From assembly GCA_041624375.1 (NCBI GenBank), contig JBFJVD010000054.1, forward strand, positions 1 through 13,503: a stretch of 13,503 nucleotides of DNA, written 5' to 3'. Positions within the stretch are counted from its first letter, which is position 1. Each line of letters opens with the position of its first letter. Under the pieces are notes generated by a model. It was not told the DNA's origin. It saw only the letters and a program-made list of their open reading frames with translations, and searched no databases. Below are positions 1 to 6,524 of this stretch, one piece after another. Both the position numbers and the translations under genes were made by a program. This DNA comes from JBFJVD01 sp041624375. Lineage in GTDB: Bacteria; Chloroflexota; Anaerolineae; Anaerolineales; E44-bin32.

Positions 1-258
1 AGGGTAGGCGGCGGTGCGAAGCTGCTCGAGGACTTCGGCGACGAACTCCAGGACTTCAAAAGCTGCATTCGACCGAGTGACAAACCGTTCTTCGAGGCGC
101 GCCTGGAGGATCTTCTGCCCGCTGGCAGCAGCTTCCTGCTGCTGGCGGCGCTCACGAATGTAGGCGAAAGGGTCTTCTTCAGCGGCGCCGACGGAAGATC
201 CTTCCTCGGTCTCCGATTCCGTCACGCGCCACTGCTTCAGCCGCTGCAACAGATCCAT
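1..258 (-). CDS. Unknown protein, N-terminal 86 residues (runs off left edge)
   Basis: An open frame starts at an ATG (258-256) with a strong GGGGAGG ribosome binding site a few bases upstream and reads without a stop to base 1. The visible 86 residues begin MDLLQRLKQW and are charged, with no signal peptide or membrane segment. Residues about 29-57 are rich in Arg, Glu, Gln and Ala and look helical or coiled-coil. The start lies 37 bases after the TadE-like stop codon on the same strand, so it is probably the third gene of the tadG-tadE unit. Tad loci usually continue with assembly ATPase and membrane genes, but nothing in this fragment identifies one of them. I do not recognise the family. 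The strong RBS and the position make it very likely a real gene. Confidence 0.72.
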   Translation of the reverse strand, partial: MDLLQRLKQWRVTESETEEGSSVGAAEEDPFAYIRERRQQQEAAASGQKILQARLEERFVTRSNAAFEVLEFVAEVLEQLRTAAYP

Positions 259-295
259 CGCTACCTCCCCTTTCAACCCTGCCGTCAGGAGACCG

Positions 296-733
296 TCATT
301 CGTGCATCACGCTCACCTGCGCCTGCAGGGGCCAGGTCGACGGGGGTTCCCACATGTCGCGGAACATCGTTCCCAGGAAGATCGGCTGGTAGTTGTAGAG
401 CACCTGCACAGTGATCAGCGAACCGGTCGTAACGCGTGTGACGGTATCGGTCGGGCAAGAGCCAGTGATGGTCACTGTGGGCGAGAATGGAGTCGAGCGG
501 GCCACGGCGCTGTGAACCGCCTGCACGCACGTCTCTGGGCCGCCGGGCCGCCAGCGCTGGGCGGTGCGTGCGCCCTCCGAGGCCGCGTTCTCGACCGATT
601 CCAAGCGGGCCAGCGCAATGGCGAAGATGACCAGGCCCATGATGAGCAGCAGGGATATCGGCAGTGTGAGCGCGAACTCAACCACACTTTGCCCTCGGAC
701 GCCTTTCTTCGATGTTGGGGAATGAGGTGTCAT
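296..733 (-). CDS. TadE-like pseudopilin
   Basis: 145 residues, predicted minor pseudopilin of a Tad/Flp pilus in the cytoplasmic membrane. Residues 11-60 have the TadE form: a short basic leader, GQSVVEFALTLP, a hydrophobic helix (about 20-42), then a polar SVENAASEGARTAQ stretch. The leader fits a type III (prepilin peptidase) signal, cutting after Gly14 and leaving Gln15 at +1 and Glu19 at +5. The rest is a small extracytoplasmic domain with two cysteines (CVQ and SCPT) that could form a disulfide. The start at 733 was preferred over an upstream in-frame start at 805 because it has a GAGAGG site at good spacing and puts the leader at the N-terminus. It begins 11 bases after the TadG-like stop codon, so the two are co-transcribed. 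The family call is firm; which pilus component it serves is inferred. Confidence 0.88.
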   Translation of the reverse strand: MTPHSPTSKKGVRGQSVVEFALTLPISLLLIMGLVIFAIALARLESVENAASEGARTAQRWRPGGPETCVQAVHSAVARSTPFSPTVTITGSCPTDTVTRVTTGSLITVQVLYNYQPIFLGTMFRDMWEPPSTWPLQAQVSVMHE

Positions 734-744
734 GGCTGGACCTC

Positions 745-1884
745 TCAGTTGCAGGTTGGGCTGCCAGTGGCGACACTGCCCGCCCCGCCCAAGCTGTAGT
801 CCCACGGCAAAAGAATGGGATGCATATTGAAGAGCGCGTTCGCGATGTCCGGGTTGGCGATGATATCGTCCTGCGGAGTCGGATCGAGCGGATCATTGCA
901 GATGCCCGTGTCGAGCGGCACGACCAGCACGGTGTTCGGATTCATCGGGTTCGGGCGGTATCGGGTGATGCGCACGAACGTGTAGCCGATGATCTTCACG
1001 TAGTCGTAATTGGCGTTGCCGTCGTAGACCTCGCCGGTGTTGTAGACCATCACCAGCACCACGTCGCCGACGTTGTAGTTCGCCCGCACCGCCTGCGCCA
1101 GCATGTGGTTGCTCACGCCGTCGAGCGCCCCCAGGTTTTCGCCCGGCACCGGCGCCGGGCCATCATACCCGCCGCGCAGAATGTAGCCCCTCGTGATGTC
1201 TTTGATGGTATTGGGGGGAGTCCCGGGCGGCACAGGCGGCACCCACCACTTGCTGGCGCACTGGTCATCGTCCCGCAAACAACGAATGTCCGGCGCCACC
1301 AGGCCGCTGTAGCTCATGCCGGTCGAGATGTTCGGATCGTGCTGCTGCCCCGCCAGCGCCATTTCATCCCCCCAGCGCCAACCGGGAACGTAGTTCACGG
1401 TGCCGTCCGGGTTGATACAGCGGGTGGCGCCGCTGGCCAGCTCGCATTCCTTTAGCGTCAACGGGAGAGGTCCGCCAATGCCGATATCGCAGCGGGCGCG
1501 GGCGCCGATCTCCCAGCCATTCGAACCGGGGATAAACTGCGAGAACCAGGACAGCGTCTCCCCCCAGATCGCCACCCGCACCTCTCCGTTGCCGACCTCG
1601 ATCCCCTTGCTCAGCGTCGTGCCGGTCCCGACCGGCGGATCGTAGAAGCTGGTCGGAATCCCGTGATTCGTCAGGCTGTTGATTACGGCGGTGCGCGCAT
1701 TCTGACCGATGTGCCGCGCGATCGCCCCATCGAGGCAGGCGGCGTCCACCAATTTTTGCCGCTCCCGCCGCGCCCAGTAGAGACTGCCTTGGTCGATGCC
1801 GAAGGCCAGCATGGGAAAGATGACAAGCACGAGTACCAAAGACCAAAGCAGGAGGCTCTGGCCCCTCTCAAGGCGTCGAGACAT
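745..1884 (-). CDS. TadG-like pilus assembly protein (Tad domain)
   Basis: 379 residues. The N-terminus (RRLERGQSLLLWSL, hydrophobic helix at about 11-29, then GIDQGSLYWARRERQKLVDAA) is the typical Putative Flp pilus-assembly TadE/G-like domain: GQ-motif, one membrane helix, then an ARR-x-LQ-x-AADAA-like segment. Residues 60-379 form a large extracytoplasmic region rich in Gly, Pro, Asn and Tyr with several paired cysteines (for example CDIG, CELA, CINPDG, CLRDDDQC and the final CN). It has no von Willebrand motif (DxSxS) that I can see, unlike some TadG proteins. The start at 1884 has a GGAG site 7 bases upstream; the longer in-frame extension to 2001 has no such site and would bury the membrane helix. 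It is first in a unit with TadE at 733 and sits behind a 300-base leader. Its role in pilus assembly or anchoring is inferred from family. Confidence 0.86.
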   Translation of the reverse strand: MSRRLERGQSLLLWSLVLVLVIFPMLAFGIDQGSLYWARRERQKLVDAACLDGAIARHIGQNARTAVINSLTNHGIPTSFYDPPVGTGTTLSKGIEVGNGEVRVAIWGETLSWFSQFIPGSNGWEIGARARCDIGIGGPLPLTLKECELASGATRCINPDGTVNYVPGWRWGDEMALAGQQHDPNISTGMSYSGLVAPDIRCLRDDDQCASKWWVPPVPPGTPPNTIKDITRGYILRGGYDGPAPVPGENLGALDGVSNHMLAQAVRANYNVGDVVLVMVYNTGEVYDGNANYDYVKIIGYTFVRITRYRPNPMNPNTVLVVPLDTGICNDPLDPTPQDDIIANPDIANALFNMHPILLPWDYSLGGAGSVATGSPTCN

Positions 1885-2024
1885 CAGCCGTCTCCATTTC
1901 CGAATACACATGCCAGAATGCGGTCTGCCAGAAGCGCACGTCAGAGACCGAGTCCGCCGGCTGGGAGAACGCAAGACCCAATCGCAAGGATGGGCATACA
2001 TTTGATGAGGGGTTGCACGAAGAA

Positions 2025-2059
2025 GGTTCGCACAGGGAAGCCTGCCTCCCTACCGAACC
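2025..2059 (-). promoter_or_regulatory. Strong stem-loop in the tadG leader
   Basis: Outer arms GGTTCG (2025-2030) and CGAACC (2054-2059) and inner arms AGGGA (2034-2038) and TCCCT (2047-2051) pair perfectly, giving 11 base pairs interrupted by a small internal loop and capped by 8 bases. It lies about 140 bases upstream of the TadG start and has no T-run after it, so a structured leader is more likely than a terminator. Confidence 0.45.
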
Positions 2060-2112
2060 CCCTTGTCGCAGCGCCCTCCGGCTTGCCGTTGGGCTCATCA
2101 TCCTCGAATCCG

Positions 2113-2153
2113 AAAAGGGGCTCATCACCCCTCGGGATGAAATTCCGGCCCCC
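2113..2153 (-). terminator. Probable intrinsic terminator after the M23 peptidase gene
   Basis: On the minus strand GGGGC (2152-2148) pairs with GCCCC (2121-2117) and is followed at once by TTTT (2116-2113). The interior contains a second hairpin, the 2125-2140 dyad. It lies 32 bases beyond the M23 stop codon, where the five-gene operon should end. The T-run is short, so termination may be partial. Confidence 0.45.
2125..2140 (-). promoter_or_regulatory. Dyad motif copy 1 (tadG leader)
   Basis: The minus strand reads TCATCCCGAGGGGTGA, preceded by ATT and followed by TGAG. As RNA the arms TCATCC and GGGTGA pair, with one G-U pair, around a CGAG loop. The motif matches copies at 6306, 8241 and 10147. 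It lies 240 bases ahead of the TadG start and inside the terminator-like hairpin. Confidence 0.4.
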
Positions 2154-2184
2154 TTATGTCCCCCAAAGGTCCTAGCCCTGGGGA

Positions 2185-2886
2185 TCAGATCCTCCGGACA
2201 CGCATTGGATTGGACCATGCGGGATCGGGCTCCTGTGGCAGATACAGGTACGGATCCAGGAAGTACTGTTTGAGCCACCAGCGCGGGGCGCGATACGGGT
2301 AATACCACGGGCGCTCAAGGAAGTAGGTCTCCCACGTGCGTTCGAGCGCGAGATCGAGATGCAGGTGGGCCGAGCGCTGGCAGCCCGAGCGACCCATGCG
2401 GCCAAGGACCTCGCCCCGTGAGCAGACTGCTCCGGGCTTCGTGTCAACACGCTGCAGGTGGGCAAACCGGCTGTAAATCTGCGAGCCGTCGGGGAGCACA
2501 TGACGCAAGATGACCATTCGTCCGAGGCCACAGCCCCACCAGGTATCCGCCGCGAAGACGCAAACCCCGTCGGCAATTGTGCGCACCGCCACGCCTTCGT
2601 CGACATCCCCATCGGCCAGGTTGAGATCAATGCCGATGTGATGGCCGCCGTCCGGCCGGCCCGCCGCGTCGCGCGTTGCATCGAAATGCCGGTAGCCCAT
2701 CTCGATCTGTCCTTCAAGGGGCGAGCGAAAGACATGCGCCGCCGGTGGCGCCGCGCCCCCTGTTCGGGCCGTCAGATACGGCGGAATTCCGGCCGCAGCA
2801 GCTGTCATCCCGAGCAGGTGCAGGAAGCCACGCCTTGAAAGGGATGGGGATTGGAGATCGCTGTGGTCCGCTGAAGTCGCACACAT
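2185..2886 (-). CDS. Tat-exported M23 (LytM-type) peptidoglycan peptidase
   Basis: 233 residues, predicted zinc endopeptidase cutting peptidoglycan cross-links outside the membrane. Residues 17-40 (SRRGFLHLLGMTAAAAG) are a textbook twin-arginine signal with Arg18-Arg19. The catalytic domain covers about 55-180: HIGID supplies His83 and Asp87 as zinc ligands, YSRFAHL supplies His143, and HLHLD supplies His174 and His176, so the full set of M23 residues is present and the enzyme should be active. A Trp/Tyr-rich tail (about 185-233) is outside the usual domain. The start at 2886 was chosen over an in-frame start at 3036 because it puts the Tat signal near the N-terminus and lies 4 bases after the amidase stop codon; its RBS is weak, which fits translational coupling. 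It is the last gene of the GGDEF operon. Confidence 0.88.
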   Translation of the reverse strand: MCATSADHSDLQSPSLSRRGFLHLLGMTAAAAGIPPYLTARTGGAAPPAAHVFRSPLEGQIEMGYRHFDATRDAAGRPDGGHHIGIDLNLADGDVDEGVAVRTIADGVCVFAADTWWGCGLGRMVILRHVLPDGSQIYSRFAHLQRVDTKPGAVCSRGEVLGRMGRSGCQRSAHLHLDLALERTWETYFLERPWYYPYRAPRWWLKQYFLDPYLYLPQEPDPAWSNPMRVRRI

Positions 2887-2890
2887 CGGC

Positions 2891-4021
2891 TCAATAAGCC
2901 CCCACCATGCCGGAGCCCACCGGGGGCTCTCCAACCGCAGCCTCGAGCAAGGAATCAAAGGTCGGCGTGAAGCCAAAGAACTGATCGAATGAGATGAACG
3001 TATCCGGCGTGGATACCATCCGAAGGTAAGCGGCAAGATCGTGGAAATAGTTGACCGCTAACCTGGTTTCATCCAACCCACCGAATACGCGCCGAACCAG
3101 CCACGGGGGACCCGCAGTCAGCGCCTGGAGTCCGATCAAGTACCGCATCCCAGCGATAAACAGCTTGCCCGGATCCGGCTTGTCGTGCTGAAGTTCGAAG
3201 TGACCGACCACATCCCAGGGTCCCAGGTCGTATGCCCGCATCAATGCGATGATGAGCGATAGCGTGTTCGCCATCTGCTGCGCCGAGGGCATGTTCGCAG
3301 GGAAGTCACGCTCATAGCGGCGTCCCTGCATCTCGATCGCCAGCATCCGGTAGTTCGGGTCGAAGCGAACTCCGTCATAAATATCCGTCAGAATCGAGCG
3401 GATCCGCAGGTGACGGAGCGTGGCCAGCGAAGCGTGCACGTTCCCGAGCCGCCAGTCTGGCTTCCCCACCTCCGGCCGCAGATGCGAGGCGATATACGGC
3501 ACGCCATCCGGCGAAGGGTGCTGGAGTTGGGCGACGCTCAGCGGATCGTTGGGATCGCCAGGATCACGCGTGAGCCGCGCCGGCCCTACGCCGAAGTGGG
3601 CGCTGTTCTGCACCTCCTCGCCAGTGCGGATGTCCATGCTGTGGTTCAGCCCGTTCACCATTTGCGCCGCCGAACGGAGCGCCCCGGTCGGGGCGCCGTC
3701 CCAGTGCAGCACGACACCCCAGGCATGCTGATCCCACATGCGGTGGCGCGGCCTGTTCTTCTGCAGATTCCACGCCGTCGGCAAGACCTGGACGCGCCGT
3801 GGTTCAGCCGGCCCACCGGTCGAGGCCAGCGCAAGAAACCCATGCTCATCCATCCTCAGCGCGGGTTGAAGGCCCAGGGTCCGTCGAGCACTCGCAGGAA
3901 TCGGGAGCCGTTCGGCCCAACATCGGTCCCCCAATTTGGGCAGTTGCGCCGAGGGCAGCGCTCGGGCGGCCATCGAGAAGACACCGGCGGAGGAGAGGCG
4001 CAGGAAAGCGCGGCGATTCAT
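2891..4021 (-). CDS. Tat-exported N-acetylmuramoyl-L-alanine amidase-like protein (amidase_2/PGRP fold)
   Basis: 376 residues. It begins MNRRAFLRLSSAGVF, a twin-arginine signal (Arg3-Arg4, hydrophobic core to about 22). The middle resembles the amidase_2/PGRP zinc amidases: WGVVLHWDGAP gives His106, MLAIEMQG gives Glu230, and VVGHFELQHDKPDPGKLF gives His274 and Asp283, corresponding to the usual GH...K-x-DPG zinc and catalytic positions. The insert between the first His and the GH motif is longer than usual, so identity to this family is probable rather than certain. It would cut the bond between MurNAc and the stem peptide. The start at 4021 has GGTGGAGGG upstream, and its ATG overlaps the stop of a tiny upstream frame (ATGA). 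M23 follows 4 bases after its stop, so the two hydrolases are made together. Confidence 0.75.
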   Translation of the reverse strand: MNRRAFLRLSSAGVFSMAARALPSAQLPKLGDRCWAERLPIPASARRTLGLQPALRMDEHGFLALASTGGPAEPRRVQVLPTAWNLQKNRPRHRMWDQHAWGVVLHWDGAPTGALRSAAQMVNGLNHSMDIRTGEEVQNSAHFGVGPARLTRDPGDPNDPLSVAQLQHPSPDGVPYIASHLRPEVGKPDWRLGNVHASLATLRHLRIRSILTDIYDGVRFDPNYRMLAIEMQGRRYERDFPANMPSAQQMANTLSLIIALMRAYDLGPWDVVGHFELQHDKPDPGKLFIAGMRYLIGLQALTAGPPWLVRRVFGGLDETRLAVNYFHDLAAYLRMVSTPDTFISFDQFFGFTPTFDSLLEAAVGEPPVGSGMVGAY

Positions 4022-4137
4022 CGCAGCCCTCCACCGAACGGAGCGGCGTACCATGGCGGGATACCGTGGTCCCACAGAAAACACGCGAGGCTTCGCAGCC
4101 TCGCGCGCGCGTCCGCCGGCAGTTTCGCGCAGGTCAT
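4018..4137 (-). CDS. Possible 39-residue protein, translationally coupled to the amidase
   Basis: A frame from ATG 4137 to TGA 4018 would encode MTCAKLPADARARLRSLACF and 19 further residues ending in FGGGLR. It starts 10 bases after the stop of the coiled-coil gene and ends in an ATGA overlap with the amidase start, and it carries the amidase RBS within its last codons. No RBS at normal spacing precedes it; the GGAGGG inside the coiled-coil gene's last codons is about 18 bases away. The frame is open further upstream to 4335, overlapping the coiled-coil gene, so the true start is uncertain. The family is unknown. The filled gap and the ATGA overlap are the only support. Confidence 0.4.
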   Translation of the reverse strand: MTCAKLPADARARLRSLACFLWDHGIPPWYAAPFGGGLR

Positions 4138-4147
4138 CGCGGATAGC

Positions 4148-5401
4148 TCACGCAGTCCCTCCGCTATCGTCCTCGCCGGCTGTTCCGGGCTGGTCCCCGC
4201 GAACCACGCCGTTTTCCGACCGTTCAAACGCAATGCGAACGCTGGCATCGACATCGGGGTCGAGGACCGATTTCTCGAGCCGGGTCTCTCCCTTGTTCGA
4301 TCCACGATCGCCGTCCGGGTCGGGCGCGCCTTCACCGAGCGCTGCGATCTCGCGCAGCTTCGCCTCGAGCTCGTCTCGCGAGACAGCTGACGGCTGCGGG
4401 GTCATGCCCTCGTTGGTGGAGATCTCGCGCTCTTGATCGCTCTCCGCTTCGGGCGCCTTGGGGGCAGATGCCGGCGAGGGTCGCTTACCCACGGCCAACC
4501 CCCGTTTTCGGCTTACATAGAGCTCGGAGCGCACCATCGACTCGCTCCGCCGCGCAAAGCGCTCGACCGTATCCAGATGTTGAGACAGGCTCTCCCACTG
4601 CCCCTGTGCCCAGCAGGCCGGTACATCTTCCTGGAGCAGCGCCAGAATCTCATACAGCTCAATCTCGGCGATGACCGTCTTCCCAAAGGCCTGGAGCTCT
4701 TCCTCCAAGGAGAGGGTCTCATCGAGGTGATCCTCCACCCGCTTGACCTTCTCTGCGTAAAACGAGGTCTCGATGATCTGCTTCCGCAGCCCTTCGATGT
4801 GTGTGATCAACTCATCCACCTCGATGTCTATCTCGGACTCCATCGAGATGACTTGCTGCAGCCGCTCGATCCAGACGTTGACCGCATCGTCCATATCGAG
4901 CAGAACTGAACCCAGGGTGACTGGGTCCTCCCCCCGTTCGCGCAATACCACATAGTGGATCGAGCGGATCAGCGACCGTTTCGCCTCGCGAACACGTTCA
5001 TCTTCGACGGCGCGCACCGCTTCGCGTTCCCGTTTGCGGTCTTTGGCCGTTTCCATCTTGTCGTAGAAAGCGGCGCCCTCACTGGCTTCATTCAGGAAAT
5101 CCAGCAATTCGTCGATGGCGGCCAGCAGCTCCTGCCAATCTTGATGGATCTCCTTGAGCTTTCCCGGCGGCAGCATCAGGCGGCCCGTCGAGCGCTGCGC
5201 CAGCTCACCGGCTTTGCGCGTGATGCCATCGTAAGCTGACCAGACTTCATGATCGATGCGCTGGGGTTTGAAACTCAGTTGTGTGAGCTGGAATCGATAA
5301 CGGTACAGCGCTTCGGTTAGCTGCTGGTCCTTCTCTGTCATCCGATCAGGAAAGGACCGGATCTCTTCCCTGAGTTGTTTCCAGTTGCCGACTACGCCCA
5401 C
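4148..5401 (-). CDS. Large coiled-coil protein of unknown function
   Basis: 417 residues from a GTG start (5401) with GAGGG 8 bases upstream; no better start is seen. It has no signal peptide or membrane helix, so it is probably cytoplasmic. Residues 1-300 are almost wholly charged and helical, rich in Glu, Arg, Lys and Gln with heptad-like hydrophobic spacing (for example MESEIDIEVDELITHIEGL and VKRVEDHLDETLSLEEEL), indicating long coiled coils. Residues about 305-417 are a low-complexity Pro/Ser/Asp/Gly tail that is likely disordered. It lies 43 bases after the GGDEF gene and just ahead of the tiny frame and the amidase. I do not recognise the family. Position suggests a scaffold linking the GGDEF protein to envelope work, but this is inference. 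Confidence 0.8.
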   Translation of the reverse strand: MGVVGNWKQLREEIRSFPDRMTEKDQQLTEALYRYRFQLTQLSFKPQRIDHEVWSAYDGITRKAGELAQRSTGRLMLPPGKLKEIHQDWQELLAAIDELLDFLNEASEGAAFYDKMETAKDRKREREAVRAVEDERVREAKRSLIRSIHYVVLRERGEDPVTLGSVLLDMDDAVNVWIERLQQVISMESEIDIEVDELITHIEGLRKQIIETSFYAEKVKRVEDHLDETLSLEEELQAFGKTVIAEIELYEILALLQEDVPACWAQGQWESLSQHLDTVERFARRSESMVRSELYVSRKRGLAVGKRPSPASAPKAPEAESDQEREISTNEGMTPQPSAVSRDELEAKLREIAALGEGAPDPDGDRGSNKGETRLEKSVLDPDVDASVRIAFERSENGVVRGDQPGTAGEDDSGGTA

Positions 5402-5444
5402 CGGGTTTCCCTCGCTTCGCTTCTACCTGCTTCCGGGCACGCCG

Positions 5445-6038
5445 CTAACCAAGGTGAATCACGATTCGATCGTCGTCCCTTGCCTTTTGCACCAGCAGCT
5501 CCAGCTGCGTCAGCACGTTTTCCGCTTCGGCGGTCAGGGAGCCCTCATAGGCCACCCCACCGATTCGGGCCTCGATGGCGCCGCGCAGTCCATCCGGCAG
5601 CGTGAATGTGGTGTTTGAAAGGATGTGCTCGATCTTCTCGGCGATCGAAGGAAGCTGATCGGCGCTGCAACCCGGCAGGATGGCCGCGAAGGCATCCCCT
5701 TCCGAGCGCGCCACCCAGTCTGTGCCCCGCAGGCTGCCCTGGATCATCCGGGCCGCCCGTTTCAACATCTCATCGGAACCCAACCGCCCATACTGCTCCG
5801 GATCCGCGTCCGGCGAGGAGACGTGAATGAGTAGAAGACCGAGCGGGTAGTCCAGGGCTTGGGCCCGGCGCATCTCATTGGCGAGATTGGCAAGCAGGAA
5901 TGAGCCGCTGAAAACTTCCGTCAGCTCGTCTCGAGTGGCGAGATGACGGACTTGGTCGAAGAGGATGGGTTCGGTCTTGATCGCCATCGCCAGCAGGTGA
6001 GCCAGGTTGTCGTCCCGCGTCGCCCGGCGTTCGGTCAT
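5445..6038 (-). CDS. Degenerate GGDEF-domain protein, likely non-catalytic c-di-GMP receptor
   Basis: 197 residues, cytoplasmic. Residues 30-195 follow the GGDEF fold: ATRDELTEVFSGSFL matches the usual domain opening, and YGRLGSDEMLKRAARMI matches the helix before the active site. The signature is EGDAF (113-117) in place of GGDEF, and the usual metal-binding DxD upstream is replaced by His72-Val-Ser74, so diguanylate cyclase activity is very unlikely. The inhibitory-site motif RxxD is kept as RGTD (104-107) at exactly the normal distance. That pattern is known from GGDEF proteins that bind c-di-GMP as effectors. The start at 6038 has a near-ideal GAGGAGGTG site. It is the first gene of a tight unit that ends with two peptidoglycan hydrolases, so it may tune them or their coiled-coil partner. 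Confidence 0.85.
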   Translation of the reverse strand: MTERRATRDDNLAHLLAMAIKTEPILFDQVRHLATRDELTEVFSGSFLLANLANEMRRAQALDYPLGLLLIHVSSPDADPEQYGRLGSDEMLKRAARMIQGSLRGTDWVARSEGDAFAAILPGCSADQLPSIAEKIEHILSNTTFTLPDGLRGAIEARIGGVAYEGSLTAEAENVLTQLELLVQKARDDDRIVIHLG

Positions 6039-6305
6039 GCACGCACCTCCTCAGTATCGAAGCCTCGAATTCCCGTTGCACCCCTCAGCACCCGTCGACC
6101 GGAGCAGACAAAGCCGCTGCGTTTACGCAGCGAACGCCGTGACCGGCGGCCGTGAAGTTACTTCTGGCGTGACGTTGCTTGTAGCTTAGTTCACCCCCTG
6201 ACATGCCCAGCCGGCGCACCCCCGCACAACAGACGGGCGAACCCCTGCATGCACCGCGCCCATAAGGAGGTGCCTCTATTCTTTCCTACATTGGCCAATC
6301 CTTGA

Positions 6306-6321
6306 TCACCCTGCGGAATGA
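6306..6321 (-). promoter_or_regulatory. Dyad motif copy 2 (GGDEF operon leader)
   Basis: The minus strand reads TCATTCCGCAGGGTGA, preceded by ATT and followed by TCA. Arms TCATTC and GGGTGA pair as RNA with two G-U pairs around a CGCA loop. It lies 267 bases ahead of the GGDEF start. An alternative hairpin GCGGA-TTTCAT-TCCGC overlaps it. Confidence 0.42.
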
Positions 6322-6450
6322 AATCCGCGCCCATCGGGCCACCCACCTGGCCACCCCACCTCACCCCGTTGGAGGAGCCGCTACCTCCGACCCGCTTCCG
6401 TTCCGCACCCCCTTACAACCGCTTTTCAGTCCCCCCACATAAACGGGAAA

Positions 6451-6476
6451 ATAACTAATCTATAACTAATAACTAA
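6451..6476. repeat. Three direct repeats of ATAACTAA
   Basis: ATAACTAA occurs at 6451-6458, 6462-6469 and 6469-6476, the first two 11 bases apart, about one helical turn. The block lies about 50 bases ahead of the sortase start and contains TATAAC (6461-6466), a possible -10 element. It could be an activator site, a promoter UP-like element or both. Confidence 0.45.
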
Positions 6477-6524
6477 CTATTGGTTTGCGGGCGTGCGCGC
6501 CCGCTTCGGTCCTGGGAGGCGGTT

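Larger units (their letters stand above)
1885..2184. other. Non-coding spacer: terminator of the GGDEF-M23 operon plus leader of the Tad operon
   Basis: 300 bases between two minus-strand units. On the minus strand it holds, in order, a terminator-like hairpin ending in TTTT (2113-2153), a dyad motif shared with other spacers (2125-2140), an interrupted strong stem-loop (2025-2059) and the TadG RBS. The direct repeat GGGCTCATCA occurs at 2091-2100 and 2118-2127 on the plus strand. No open frame here looks coding on either strand. Confidence 0.6.
6039..6524. other. Divergent control region between the GGDEF operon and the sortase gene
   Basis: 486 bases without a convincing gene. It carries a dyad motif shared with other spacers (6306-6321), a 7-bp stem-loop CGCTGCG-TTTA-CGCAGCG (6115-6132) in the GGDEF leader, and an A/T-rich block with three ATAACTAA repeats (6451-6476) that contrasts sharply with the GC-rich surroundings. 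Promoters for both directions must lie here, but I see no sigma-70 site good enough to call firmly. No match to a c-di-GMP riboswitch core was seen. Confidence 0.55.

Noticed and set aside
712..1455. Plus-strand open frame of 247 residues opposite the TadG-like gene
   Set aside because: His/Val/Arg-rich composition typical of the antisense frame of GC-rich coding DNA; no RBS, no domain, and the minus strand has a clear gene.
3410..4390. Plus-strand open frame of 326 residues opposite the amidase and coiled-coil genes
   Set aside because: Crosses two minus-strand genes and their junction, Arg/Pro-rich, no recognisable motif.
6451..6476. CRISPR repeats or phage attachment site
   Set aside because: Repeats are only 8 bases, with no integrase, tRNA or spacer structure nearby.
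6039..6480. c-di-GMP riboswitch in the leader of the GGDEF operon
   Set aside because: Searched by eye because of the context; no GEMM-like core or tetraloop-receptor pattern was seen, only a short stem-loop and the dyad motif.
6480..6524. Longer N-terminus of the sortase from the TTG at 6480
   Set aside because: No RBS there, it would start within the A/T repeats, and it would add 15 residues ahead of the signal peptide; the TTG at 6525 has GGGAGG at 5 bases.
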